Shown in pieces: positions 1 to 7,076 of a stretch of DNA of 15,394 nucleotides. The stretch is from NCBI GenBank assembly GCA_033720955.1, contig JAWWBN010000071.1, forward strand, positions 1 to 15,394. The letters run 5' to 3'. The stretch's first letter is position 1, and the number at the start of each line of letters is the position of its first letter. The stretch comes from JAWWBN01 sp033720955. Its GTDB lineage: Bacteria; Acidobacteriota; Thermoanaerobaculia; Multivoradales; JAHEKO01. A program made the translations under genes and the position numbers. The notes under the pieces were generated by a model that saw only the letters and a program-made list of their open reading frames with translations, did no database searches and was not told where the DNA came from.

Positions 1-225
1 CCAGACTGCGCCACGCCCCGGCCGAACGAGCAGTCTACGGGGGCTTCGGAGGGGTGTCAATCAGCCGGGAGCCGGCTCGGGGCCCGGGACGAGCCCTCCC
101 GGCCGGTGTGTTCCGTCAACGCCGAGGCCCGAGCGTGCGTATACAGGGGCGAGGCCGACGACGGGGCTGCCGCGCCGGTCTCGAGCTCCCGGCCCGGTGC
201 GCCGAGGCCCGACTACACTCTCTAC
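1..225. other. Left-edge non-coding stretch
   Basis: I find no convincing gene here. Open frames on both strands are of the low-complexity Arg/Pro/Gly/Ala type that GC-rich DNA gives by chance. The only notable element is the AT-rich hexamer TACACT at 214-219. It ends 6 bases before the ATG at 226 and could be a -10 box for a leaderless transcript of the next gene. No TTGACA-like -35 sits at 17-base spacing, so this is weak. Confidence 0.4.
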
Positions 226-1116
226 ATGCTTCCCCTCTCCCACCCCCTTCCGACCCGCAGGCGGCCCCGGTCGCCGACCTCCGATCTCCCCTCTTTCCGA
301 GCCTGGCGCACCGGCTCCGGAGCCTCGCGACGCGCGGCCGTCCCCGCTCGGCCCTCCCTCCTCCGGAACGGCCCTCTGCTCCTCTGGCTCTTCGCGACGC
401 TGACGCTGCCCGCGGCCGCCAGCGCCCAAACTCTCGAGGCGGTGATCGAGGTGGCCATGCAGGTCGAGGTGGCGCTGCTCGACTCGCAGCTTCAACGCTA
501 CGCCGAGGCCCGGACCGCGGAGCGGCGGGCGTTTCAGGCCTGGGACGGCCTGATCCGGGAGCTCGACCGCGCCCTCCGCGACTCGTCGAGCTCCATTCGG
601 GAGCTGCGCGACCTGGAGCAGCGGGCCACTCTGGCTCGCGAGACCGCGCTGACCCGCGCCCGCCAGGTGACCGACCTTCGCGCGAGTCTGATCGACCGGA
701 TGGAGCGGATCGCCGTCCTCGAGGAGCGGCTCGCCCGCGAGGGGCGGACCCGGCTGGTGCCGGTGACGCCCGTCGACGGGCTCTGGCGCGTGGCGGTCGA
801 GCCCATCGGAGTGTCCGGGCTGGCGCGGCTGCGCGCCGACGGCGCCCTGGTGAGCGGCACCTACCGGATGGAGAACGGCTCGCAGGGCTCGGTGACGGGG
901 ACCTACGCCGCCGGCCGCCTGGTACTGGAGAGGATCGACGTGCGGCAGGGCTTCGACGCCACCCTGGAAGGCGACCTCGACGTGCGCAGGGGGGTCGTCC
1001 GCGGCACCTGGCGCTCCGTGGACGTCACCGGGGGCGCCATCAGCGGCGGCACCTGGACGGCCACCAAGCTGAGCCCCGAAGAGCGCCGCCAGGTCGAGTC
1101 CGAGCTGGACGAGTAG
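226..1116 (+). CDS. Secreted coiled-coil protein with C-terminal beta-rich repeat domain, function unknown
   Basis: I do not recognise a named family. Read from the ATG at 226 the protein has 296 residues. A basic, Arg/Pro-rich leader of about 45 residues is followed by a hydrophobic stretch (about 51-62) and an ASA|Q signal-peptidase-like site near residue 67, so export is likely. Residues about 70-175 are charged, heptad-like and probably a helical coiled coil. Residues about 178-285 are rich in G, T, V and W and contain two related halves, SGTYRMENGSQGSVTGTY and RGTWRSVDVTGGAISGGTW, which suggests a small repeated beta-sandwich or barrel. The start is uncertain: the leader is long for a signal peptide, no Shine-Dalgarno precedes 226, and the frame stays open to an ATG at 106. 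It converges on the AI-2E-type transporter gene. Confidence 0.75.
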   Translation: MLPLSHPLPTRRRPRSPTSDLPSFRAWRTGSGASRRAAVPARPSLLRNGPLLLWLFATLTLPAAASAQTLEAVIEVAMQVEVALLDSQLQRYAEARTAERRAFQAWDGLIRELDRALRDSSSSIRELRDLEQRATLARETALTRARQVTDLRASLIDRMERIAVLEERLAREGRTRLVPVTPVDGLWRVAVEPIGVSGLARLRADGALVSGTYRMENGSQGSVTGTYAAGRLVLERIDVRQGFDATLEGDLDVRRGVVRGTWRSVDVTGGAISGGTWTATKLSPEERRQVESELDE

Positions 1117-1132
1117 GCGGCGCCCGCCCGGC

Positions 1133-1148
1133 GCCCCACAGGTGGGGC
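1133..1148. terminator. Hairpin between convergent genes, possible bidirectional terminator
   Basis: GCCCCA (1133-1138) pairs perfectly with TGGGGC (1143-1148) around a 4-base loop. It lies between the stop codon ending at 1116 and the opposing stop at 1151. A second GGCGCC/GGCGCC self-pairing lies just before it (1119-1135). There is no T-run on either side, so if it terminates transcription it is not a canonical intrinsic terminator. Confidence 0.35.
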
Positions 1149-1150
1149 CG

Positions 1151-2251
1151 CTACGGCTCGGGGGGCTCTTCCACCACGCTCTCCTGCTCCGTCAGGGCGT
1201 CGCGCATGGTGGCGCCGTAGATGTCCCAGATGGTCACGAAGAGGGCGGCGACGATGGGGCCGACGATCAGCCCGGCCGCGCCGAAGAGGAAGAGGCCGCC
1301 GAGGGTGCCCAAAAGGATCAGGAGATCCGGCAGCTTGGTGTCGCTGCCCACCAGCCGCGGACGCAAGAAGTTGTCGGCGCTGCCCACCACCGCGCCGCAC
1401 CAGATGCCCAGGCCGATCCCCGCGCCGATCTCGCCGGTGATCAGCAGGTAGATCACCGCCGGCACCCAGATCAGGGTCACCCCGACCCCGGGCACCGCCG
1501 ACATCAGGACCATCAGGGTGCCCCAGAAGAAGGCGCCCTCGATCCCCACCACCGCGAAGGCGATGCCGGCCAGACCGCCCTGCACCAGTCCGATGACGAA
1601 GGTGCCCTTGATCGTCGCCCGGGTCACCGAGACGAAGCGGTCGAGCATCCGCTCCTGGTCCACCCGCGACATGGGCATGAGGTAGAGGACCCGCTCCACC
1701 AGGTCGGGCCCCATCATGAAGAAGAAGAACATGGCGTACAGCAGCACGAAGAGCTGCAGGAAGAAGGTCAGGGTGCCGCGGGTGGTGTCGGTGAGCCACT
1801 TGATCAGGAAGCGGCCGGCCTGGCCCGCCAGCTCGCCCGTCTTCTCGGTGATCTGGGCCCGGTACGGCTCGACCCGGTCCAGGAAGGGGACGTGCTCCTC
1901 CAGGTAGCTCAGCAGCCCCGGCACCCGGCCGCGCTCGTCGAACCACTCCTGCAGGTTGGAGGTGACGCTCGCCGCCTGGGCGATGAAGATCCCCACGATG
2001 GACGAGAGCGGGCCCAGGATCAGGAAAACCACCAGCAGGAGCGTCAGTGCCGAGGCGACCGCGCGACGGTTGCGGCAGAGCCGGAGCAGCCGCCTGTAGA
2101 AGGGGTAGAGCAGACCGGTGAAGATCGCCGCCAGCAGCAGGGGCATGATGAACTGGCGGATCATCAGGAAGAAGACCGCCGAGATCCCCAGCGTGAGCAG
2201 GACCACGAAGGTCTTGCGGAACTTCTCGCGGCTGAAGAGATCCTGGTTCAT
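1151..2251 (-). CDS. AI-2E family (PerM/YdiK-type) transporter
   Basis: This 366-residue inner-membrane protein has the size and layout of the AI-2E/PerM transporter family. Two hydrophobic helices come first (about 15-50), then a pair at about 65-92. A soluble amphipathic segment follows (about 95-155), then a helix at about 160-180 and a cluster of C-terminal helices (about 215-345). Family-like motifs are SAVPGVGV (251-258) and DNFLRPRLVG (293-302). Members of this family have been linked to export of autoinducer-2 and, in others, to Na+/H+ exchange, so the substrate cannot be read from sequence. The ATG at 2251 starts the membrane topology correctly, but no strong Shine-Dalgarno is visible. 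The lipoprotein gene ends 86 bases upstream on the same strand, so the two could be co-transcribed. Confidence 0.9.
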   Translation of the reverse strand: MNQDLFSREKFRKTFVVLLTLGISAVFFLMIRQFIMPLLLAAIFTGLLYPFYRRLLRLCRNRRAVASALTLLLVVFLILGPLSSIVGIFIAQAASVTSNLQEWFDERGRVPGLLSYLEEHVPFLDRVEPYRAQITEKTGELAGQAGRFLIKWLTDTTRGTLTFFLQLFVLLYAMFFFFMMGPDLVERVLYLMPMSRVDQERMLDRFVSVTRATIKGTFVIGLVQGGLAGIAFAVVGIEGAFFWGTLMVLMSAVPGVGVTLIWVPAVIYLLITGEIGAGIGLGIWCGAVVGSADNFLRPRLVGSDTKLPDLLILLGTLGGLFLFGAAGLIVGPIVAALFVTIWDIYGATMRDALTEQESVVEEPPEP

Positions 2252-2337
2252 CGGCGCCGGCCGGGCTCGCGGAGGGGGGAGTCCCGCCGCAGTGTGTCAC
2301 AAAGGGCCGCCCGCCGCGCCGCCGACCGCCCCCGCCG

Positions 2338-3513
2338 CTATCGGAGCCAGCGGCCGAAGCGCATCTCGAGGGCCGCGCCGAAACCCCAGATCGGCTTGCG
2401 CTGCTCGAGCTGGGTCTCCTTGCGCCAGTCCAGCGCCGGCCGCAGGTCCAGGAAGAGCCACTCGCGGAAGACCGGCCGGCGGTAGATCAGCCGGAAGCCG
2501 GCGTTGCGGATGGTCACCTCGGCGTCGGTCTCGCCGGCCACACCGACCTGGTAGGCCAGTCCCTGCCGCACGCCGATCTTCTGGAAGAGGGTGACGCTGG
2601 TGCGCCAGTCCACCCCGTCGGTGCTCTCGGAGAAGGTGCCGGTGTTGCGCCAGCGGACCAACCGCCGCGGACCCAGGATCTTCTCGACGTCCACCTGGCT
2701 GGTGGTCCCGGTCCCGTCGCGCGACTCCCAGAAGAAGGTCTGCCGGAAGCGCACGAGGCTCTCCTCGTTCAACTGGGAGAAGTGGCGGTAGCCCACCTTG
2801 ACGTAGGGCTCCGACGGCAGGCCCACCCGCACGCCCACCCCGGCGCTGAAGCCGCCGCGGCCGCGCTGCGCCGGCCGGTACCCGAGACCCAGCAGCCACT
2901 CGTCGTCCTCGGGATCGCCGAAAAAGACCGGCACCCGCTGGCCGATGGAGCCGCGACCGGTGATCTCCTGGTCCTCGTCGCCGCGGCCCACGATGGCGTC
3001 GATCCGCCGCTCGAAGGCGGGAAGCCGGTACTTCAGCCGGAAGCGGGTGATCGGCTCGGTCCCCTCGCGCTCGTCCCAGGCGGCCCCCAGGGCGACGCGG
3101 CCGCGGGTCACGTCGCCCTCCTCGTCCACTGCCCGGTCGGTGCTGAAGAGGTTGTCGAACCAGAGGGCCGACTCGCAGGTCGAGCGCAGCAGCCGCCGGT
3201 GCACGCGGTCGATCCAGGTGTTCTTGGACAGGTAGTCCGCCTCGCACGGGTCCGCCGCCGCGGCATGCGGGTCGGCGGTGCTCTCGGGGGAGCCCTCCCC
3301 TCCGGGGGCTTGCGAAGCGGCCTGCGGGGCCGTCTCGGTCTCGGCGGGGGCCGGCGACAGCTCCCGGGGAGCCTCCTGCGGCGGTGGGCTCGGCTCCGGG
3401 GGCGCGGGGGCGGTCCGGCGGCCCGACGAGGCGCAGCCGGCCGCGGTCAGCAGCAGGGCCAGCGCCGCGGGGAGGAGCGCCTCGGCGCGAGATCCGACCG
3501 GCCGCGTCAACAT
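2338..3513 (-). CDS. Putative outer-membrane beta-barrel lipoprotein, function unknown
   Basis: The 391-residue product begins with a lipoprotein signal peptide: a hydrophobic segment (12-24) and the lipobox-like TAAGC with the lipidated Cys at 27. A Pro/Ala/Glu-rich linker follows (about 28-88). Residues 90-125 hold two cysteines (C90, C113) and the stretch ALWFDNLFS. From about 135 to the end there are alternating polar/hydrophobic strands with many aromatic and Arg residues, such as RFRLKYRLP, PYVKVGYRHF and IWGFGAALEMRFG. This pattern suits a beta-barrel or large beta-sheet in the outer membrane. It resembles uncharacterised Gram-negative proteins with a WFDxxF signature, from memory only. 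The ATG at 3513 is preferred over the longer frame to 3765 because it opens a signal peptide and has GGAGGG five bases or so upstream. It is divergent from the GT39 gene. Confidence 0.75.
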   Translation of the reverse strand: MLTRPVGSRAEALLPAALALLLTAAGCASSGRRTAPAPPEPSPPPQEAPRELSPAPAETETAPQAASQAPGGEGSPESTADPHAAAADPCEADYLSKNTWIDRVHRRLLRSTCESALWFDNLFSTDRAVDEEGDVTRGRVALGAAWDEREGTEPITRFRLKYRLPAFERRIDAIVGRGDEDQEITGRGSIGQRVPVFFGDPEDDEWLLGLGYRPAQRGRGGFSAGVGVRVGLPSEPYVKVGYRHFSQLNEESLVRFRQTFFWESRDGTGTTSQVDVEKILGPRRLVRWRNTGTFSESTDGVDWRTSVTLFQKIGVRQGLAYQVGVAGETDAEVTIRNAGFRLIYRRPVFREWLFLDLRPALDWRKETQLEQRKPIWGFGAALEMRFGRWLR

Positions 3514-3517
3514 CTCG

Positions 3518-3523
3518 CCCTCC
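3518..3523 (-). promoter_or_regulatory. Ribosome binding site of the beta-barrel lipoprotein
   Basis: On the minus strand GGAGGG lies 4 bases before the ATG at 3513. It decides the start, because the frame is open for another 252 bases upstream without a comparable site or a signal peptide. Confidence 0.7.
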
Positions 3524-3596
3524 GGCGGGCCGCGGCTCGCTCCACAGCGGCTTCGGGAATCGGTCGCGATCCGCAGGTGCCCTCCGCCATCGGGCG

Positions 3597-3603
3597 TATC
3601 ATA
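3597..3603. promoter_or_regulatory. Candidate overlapping divergent -10 elements
   Basis: In the 151-base gap between the divergent lipoprotein and glycosyltransferase genes, the only AT-rich island is TATCATA. Read on the plus strand it gives TATCAT, and on the minus strand TATGAT (5 of 6 matches to TATAAT). It could serve as a -10 box in both directions. No good -35 hexamer is found at 17 bases on either side, so this is tentative. Confidence 0.3.
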
Positions 3604-3664
3604 GGCGCGGGCCGCGCCGCTCTCTGTGACGTTTTTCTTCACCCGCCCACCGGCCGATCTCCGC

Positions 3665-5908
3665 ATGCGAACTCGATTCCGCCTCTCCGGCGCTCCGCGC
3701 CGGGCCGGTCTCGCCGCCCTCCTCGCGACGGCGATCGGCGTCCCCGCCGGAGCGGAGCCCCCCACCGACCTGCGGCGCGACGGCCGCTACGTGAGCTGCG
3801 AAGTGATCTCTCTCGCCCCGGGGGAGCCGGGGGCCGAGTGGGCGTCGATCGCCGGCTTCCGGCCCGACCGGCGGCAGCGGAGCTTCGCCTGGGTGGACGG
3901 GGAGGCGGCCGCCCTCCTGCTGCTCGAGCCGGGCGCCTCGCGCCGGCTGGAGATCGAGGCGCGGGCCTCTCGCCCGGGGCTCGAGCTGTCGGCGACCGTC
4001 GGCGAGACGGACCTCGGGGCGCGGGCCCTCGACCGCCAGTGGCGGCGCTACTCCTGGGAGGTCCCCTCCGAGGCCCTGGGCGACGGACCCGAGCTGGTGC
4101 GGCTCTTCGCGCCGTCCTACCGCGAGGCCAAGGGCGGCCAGCCGATCGGGGTGGCGGTGGCGTCGATCGGGGTCGCGCCGCTCCGCGGCGGCCGCTGCGC
4201 GGTGCCGGCGAGGATCGTGGAGCGCGCCCCCTGGGGCGAGCTGCTCGGGATGCCGCCCGGCTCGTGGCTGGTGGCCGACGACGGAGTCGGGGCGAGCCGA
4301 CGGTTGGAGATCGCCTTCCGAGGCGCCTGGCCCAACACCCGGCTGGACCTGTACTGCGTCGCGGCGACGGCCGTGGAGCTGGTGGATTCGCGGATCGCGG
4401 GGAGGGGGAGCGACCGTCGCGCCGAGGCGGTGATCGAGCTGCCCGAGGGGTGCGCCGGCGCGGCCCGGCTGGCCGTCGCGGCGCGCGGTCCGGGATGGGC
4501 GCAGCTCGAGGTCGCGCGGGCCGCGGCGCCGACGCTCCTGGGGCGTCGCGGCGTCCACCGTCTGCAGCTCGCCGCCGCCACCCTGGCGCTGGGGGCTCTG
4601 CTGCTGCTGCTGGCCCGCGCGGGCTGGCGGCCGCCGCTGGCGGGCGGTGCGCCCTGGGCCGACGTGACCCTGGTGGTGCTGGCCGCGCTGGCCCTGCGTC
4701 TCTGGATGCTCCACGCCTATCCCTATGCCGGGGCCGCCCCCGACGAGGCGGAGTACATCGACCGGGCGAGGATGCTGGTCGAGGAGCCCTCGCGGCTGGC
4801 GGGCGACACCAGTTGGCACCTCTGGCAGAGCTGGGTGCGGCCGCCCGGCTACTACCTCTTCCTGGCCGCGCTCTTCGCCCTGGGCGGCGACCGCGACACC
4901 GCGCTGCTGGTCCAGGGCGGGCTCTCCGCGCTGGGCGCCGGCGCCGTCTACCTGATCGGCTTTCCGTTGTTCGGCCGCGGCGCCGCCCTGGCCGCCGGAG
5001 CGATCTACGCCGGCTACGTCGGCTCCATCGCCACCTTCACCAGGGTGCTGGCCGAGCCCCTCTTCCTGGCCCTGGCCCTGCCGGCGCTGGCCGCCCTGAC
5101 GTGGGCCTGCCGGCGCCCCTCCTGGCCCCTGGCCGCCCTGGCGGGCGTCCTCTTCGCGGCCGCCGCGCTCGTGCGCTCGGCGCCCGCCCAGTACGTGCTG
5201 CTGGCGGCGCTGCTGTTGCTCGCGGTCCACGGCGTACGGCGGGGTCTGCGACCGGCGGCGGCGCTGCTGCTGACCGCTGCCGCACTGCTCCTGCCCTGGG
5301 CCGTCCGCAACGCCCGCGCCCACGGCTCCTGGATCGGCCTCGAGACGGTCTCGATCGCCAACCTGCTCCACTTCAGCCCCGACGAGCGCTTCGTGCCGCA
5401 CGCCGACCTCGACCTGGAAGAGCCGGCCGGGCAGAACGAGTACTACCGCCGGCTCAAGCTGGCCAACGAGGGCGGTGCCCTGGAGCGAAGGCGGGGCGAG
5501 GTCACCCGCGCGGTGCTGTGGGCGCGTCTCTCCCGCCCCGGGGAGACGGCACGCCGTATCGCCACCAACGCGGCGCGGGTGTTCGCCCCCCTGCCCGACT
5601 CCTACCTGCGCTGGGTGCTCTCGGACGAGAACCTCTTTCGCGTGGGCCGGCTCACCGATCTCCGCAACCTCCAGTTCTTCGCCATCGTCCTGTTCGGCGC
5701 GGTGGGGATGGCGGCCAACCTCTCCGACCGGAGGACCTGGCCGCTGCTGACCTGGCTGGGGCTCCACTTCGCCGTGATCACCGTGCTGGTGGACCCTATG
5801 GTGCGCTTCCGGCTGGCGCTGGTGCCGGTGGCGACGGTCTTCGCGGGGTGGACGGTGGCCCGGGCCCTACGCTGGGCCGGGCGCGGCTCGCGGCCCGCCG
5901 CCGCCTGA
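3665..5908 (+). CDS. GT39-type (ArnT/PMT-like) membrane glycosyltransferase with large extracytoplasmic N-terminal region
   Basis: From the ATG at 3665 the protein has 747 residues. A signal-peptide-like N terminus (about 1-28) leads into about 265 exported residues that look like beta-sandwich domains. The first (about 30-170) has the WRRYSWEVP...GVAVASIGV pattern seen in galactose-binding-like folds; the second is about 175-290. Transmembrane helices begin near 299, with more from 333 to the C terminus. The first large loop after TM2 carries APDEAEY with D360 and E361, the acidic pair typical of GT-C/GT39 enzymes. Such enzymes transfer sugars from polyprenyl-phosphate donors to lipids or proteins at the periplasmic face. 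The acceptor here is unknown. An in-frame GTG at 3626 would add 13 residues before the signal peptide, so 3665 is preferred, though neither start has a clear Shine-Dalgarno. Confidence 0.85.
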   Translation: MRTRFRLSGAPRRAGLAALLATAIGVPAGAEPPTDLRRDGRYVSCEVISLAPGEPGAEWASIAGFRPDRRQRSFAWVDGEAAALLLLEPGASRRLEIEARASRPGLELSATVGETDLGARALDRQWRRYSWEVPSEALGDGPELVRLFAPSYREAKGGQPIGVAVASIGVAPLRGGRCAVPARIVERAPWGELLGMPPGSWLVADDGVGASRRLEIAFRGAWPNTRLDLYCVAATAVELVDSRIAGRGSDRRAEAVIELPEGCAGAARLAVAARGPGWAQLEVARAAAPTLLGRRGVHRLQLAAATLALGALLLLLARAGWRPPLAGGAPWADVTLVVLAALALRLWMLHAYPYAGAAPDEAEYIDRARMLVEEPSRLAGDTSWHLWQSWVRPPGYYLFLAALFALGGDRDTALLVQGGLSALGAGAVYLIGFPLFGRGAALAAGAIYAGYVGSIATFTRVLAEPLFLALALPALAALTWACRRPSWPLAALAGVLFAAAALVRSAPAQYVLLAALLLLAVHGVRRGLRPAAALLLTAAALLLPWAVRNARAHGSWIGLETVSIANLLHFSPDERFVPHADLDLEEPAGQNEYYRRLKLANEGGALERRRGEVTRAVLWARLSRPGETARRIATNAARVFAPLPDSYLRWVLSDENLFRVGRLTDLRNLQFFAIVLFGAVGMAANLSDRRTWPLLTWLGLHFAVITVLVDPMVRFRLALVPVATVFAGWTVARALRWAGRGSRPAAA

Positions 5909-5953
5909 TCCACCGGACGCTCCGTCGCGTGCGGCCCGGGCCGGGCGGCGCGG

Positions 5954-6931
5954 CTAGAGCAGCTCTTCGACCGCGGCGCGCTCTTCCAGCAGCTCGGCGT
6001 GGGTGGCCGCCATCCGCTCGCGGCTGAAGTCGTCGCAGTCGAGACCGTCCACCACCTGGTAGCGGCCGCCGCTGCAGACGCAGGGCATGGAGTAGATGAC
6101 CCCCTCATCGATGCCGTAGCTGCCGTCCGAGGCCACCGCCATCGACACCCAGTCGCCCTCGGCCGTGCCGTGGACCCAGGTGCGCACGTGGTCCAGCGCC
6201 GCCGAGGCCGCGGAGGCCGCCGACGAGGCGCCCCGGGCCTGGATGATCTCGGCGCCCCGCTGCTGGACCTTGGGGATGAAGGTGTCGCGGTACCAGTCGC
6301 GCTCCACCCGGTCGGCCGCCGGCCGTCCCGCCACGGTGGCGTGGCTGATGTCGGGGTACTGGGTGGCCGAGTGGTTGCCCCAGATGATCATCCGCTGTAC
6401 GTCGTTGGCGTGGGTGCCGGTCTTCTCGGCCAGCAGGCTCTTGGCGCGGTTGTGGTCGAGCCGCGTCATGGCGGTGAACTGGGCGCGGTCGAGGCTCGGC
6501 GCGTTGGACATGGCGATCAGCGCGTTGGTGTTGGCCGGGTTGCCCACCACCAGCACCCGGACGTCGCGCGAGGCGCAGCGGTCCAGGGCCTGGCCCTGCG
6601 GGGCGAAGATCTTGCCGTTGGCCCCCAGCAGGTCCTTGCGCTCCATGCCGGCGCCGCGCGGCCGCGCGCCCACCAGGAGGGCGTAGTCGACGCCGTCGAA
6701 GCCCTCGTCCAGCTCGGAGGTGGCGACGACGCCCTGAAGCAGGGGGAAGGCGCAGTCGTTGAGCTCCATCACCACGCCGCGCAGGGCGTCCATGGCCGGC
6801 GGGATCTCGACCAGGTGGAGGTGGACCGGCTGGTCCGGCCCGAGCATGTCGCCGGCGGCGATGCGGAAGTTGAGGGCGTATCCGATGTTGCCGGCCGCCC
6901 CGGTGACGGCGACACGCACAGCCTTCTTCAT
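5954..6931 (-). CDS. mdh: Malate dehydrogenase
   Basis: The 325-residue enzyme interconverts malate and oxaloacetate in the TCA cycle in the cytoplasm. It shows the Rossmann motif TGAAGNIG (10-17), an acidic residue E42 at the end of beta-2 where the cofactor ribose binds, the substrate-binding ARPRGAGMER (89-98), GNPANTN (130-136), the RLDHNRA segment with D159, and the catalytic histidine H187 in WGNHSATQYPD. These features and the length match the type 2 (cytosolic/chloroplast-like) MDH group. E42 instead of the Gly/Ser of the chloroplast enzyme suggests NAD rather than NADP; that is an inference. The start has AAGGAG seven bases ahead. It is 145 bases downstream of gpmI and converges on the glycosyltransferase gene, from which it is separated by 45 bases. 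Confidence 0.97.
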   Translation of the reverse strand: MKKAVRVAVTGAAGNIGYALNFRIAAGDMLGPDQPVHLHLVEIPPAMDALRGVVMELNDCAFPLLQGVVATSELDEGFDGVDYALLVGARPRGAGMERKDLLGANGKIFAPQGQALDRCASRDVRVLVVGNPANTNALIAMSNAPSLDRAQFTAMTRLDHNRAKSLLAEKTGTHANDVQRMIIWGNHSATQYPDISHATVAGRPAADRVERDWYRDTFIPKVQQRGAEIIQARGASSAASAASAALDHVRTWVHGTAEGDWVSMAVASDGSYGIDEGVIYSMPCVCSGGRYQVVDGLDCDDFSRERMAATHAELLEERAAVEELL

Positions 6932-6937
6932 GAGAAT

Positions 6938-6943
6938 CTCCTT
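6938..6943 (-). promoter_or_regulatory. Ribosome binding site of mdh
   Basis: AAGGAG on the minus strand lies 6 bases before the mdh ATG. It is among the cleanest Shine-Dalgarno sequences in the window and suggests strong translation. Confidence 0.75.
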
Positions 6944-6958
6944 GGCTCGATCTGAGAG

Positions 6959-6977
6959 GGTCGATTCGGGATCGACC
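6959..6977. repeat. Perfect 7-bp inverted repeat upstream of mdh
   Basis: GGTCGAT (6959-6965) and ATCGACC (6971-6977) form a perfect dyad around TCGGG. It sits 27 bases upstream of the mdh start and 15 bases beyond its ribosome binding site. It could be an operator, a 5' leader hairpin, or the end of the gpmI transcript; there is no T-run after it on the minus strand, which argues against an intrinsic terminator. Confidence 0.5.
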
Positions 6978-7076
6978 GGGCGGGAGCGCCTCGGGGCCCC
7001 GCGAGCCGGGACCCGCGCCGCTCGCTTCGATGGTAGCAGGATCGGGACGCCTCCGGAGGCCCGCTCCGGTCGCGAG

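Noticed and set aside
903..2300. A 465-codon minus-strand open frame over the AI-2E-type transporter
   Set aside because: It is a shadow of the transporter frame with His/Pro/Arg-rich composition and no recognisable domain.
5932..5943. Palindrome CGGCCCGGGCCG between the glycosyltransferase and mdh stops
   Set aside because: It is self-complementary but has no loop or T-run, and such strings are expected by chance at this GC content.
2782..6027. A 1081-codon open frame on the plus strand across the lipoprotein and glycosyltransferase genes
   Set aside because: It spans two well-supported genes in other frames and encodes Arg/Gly/Pro/Ala-rich low-complexity sequence, the usual result of GC-rich third positions.
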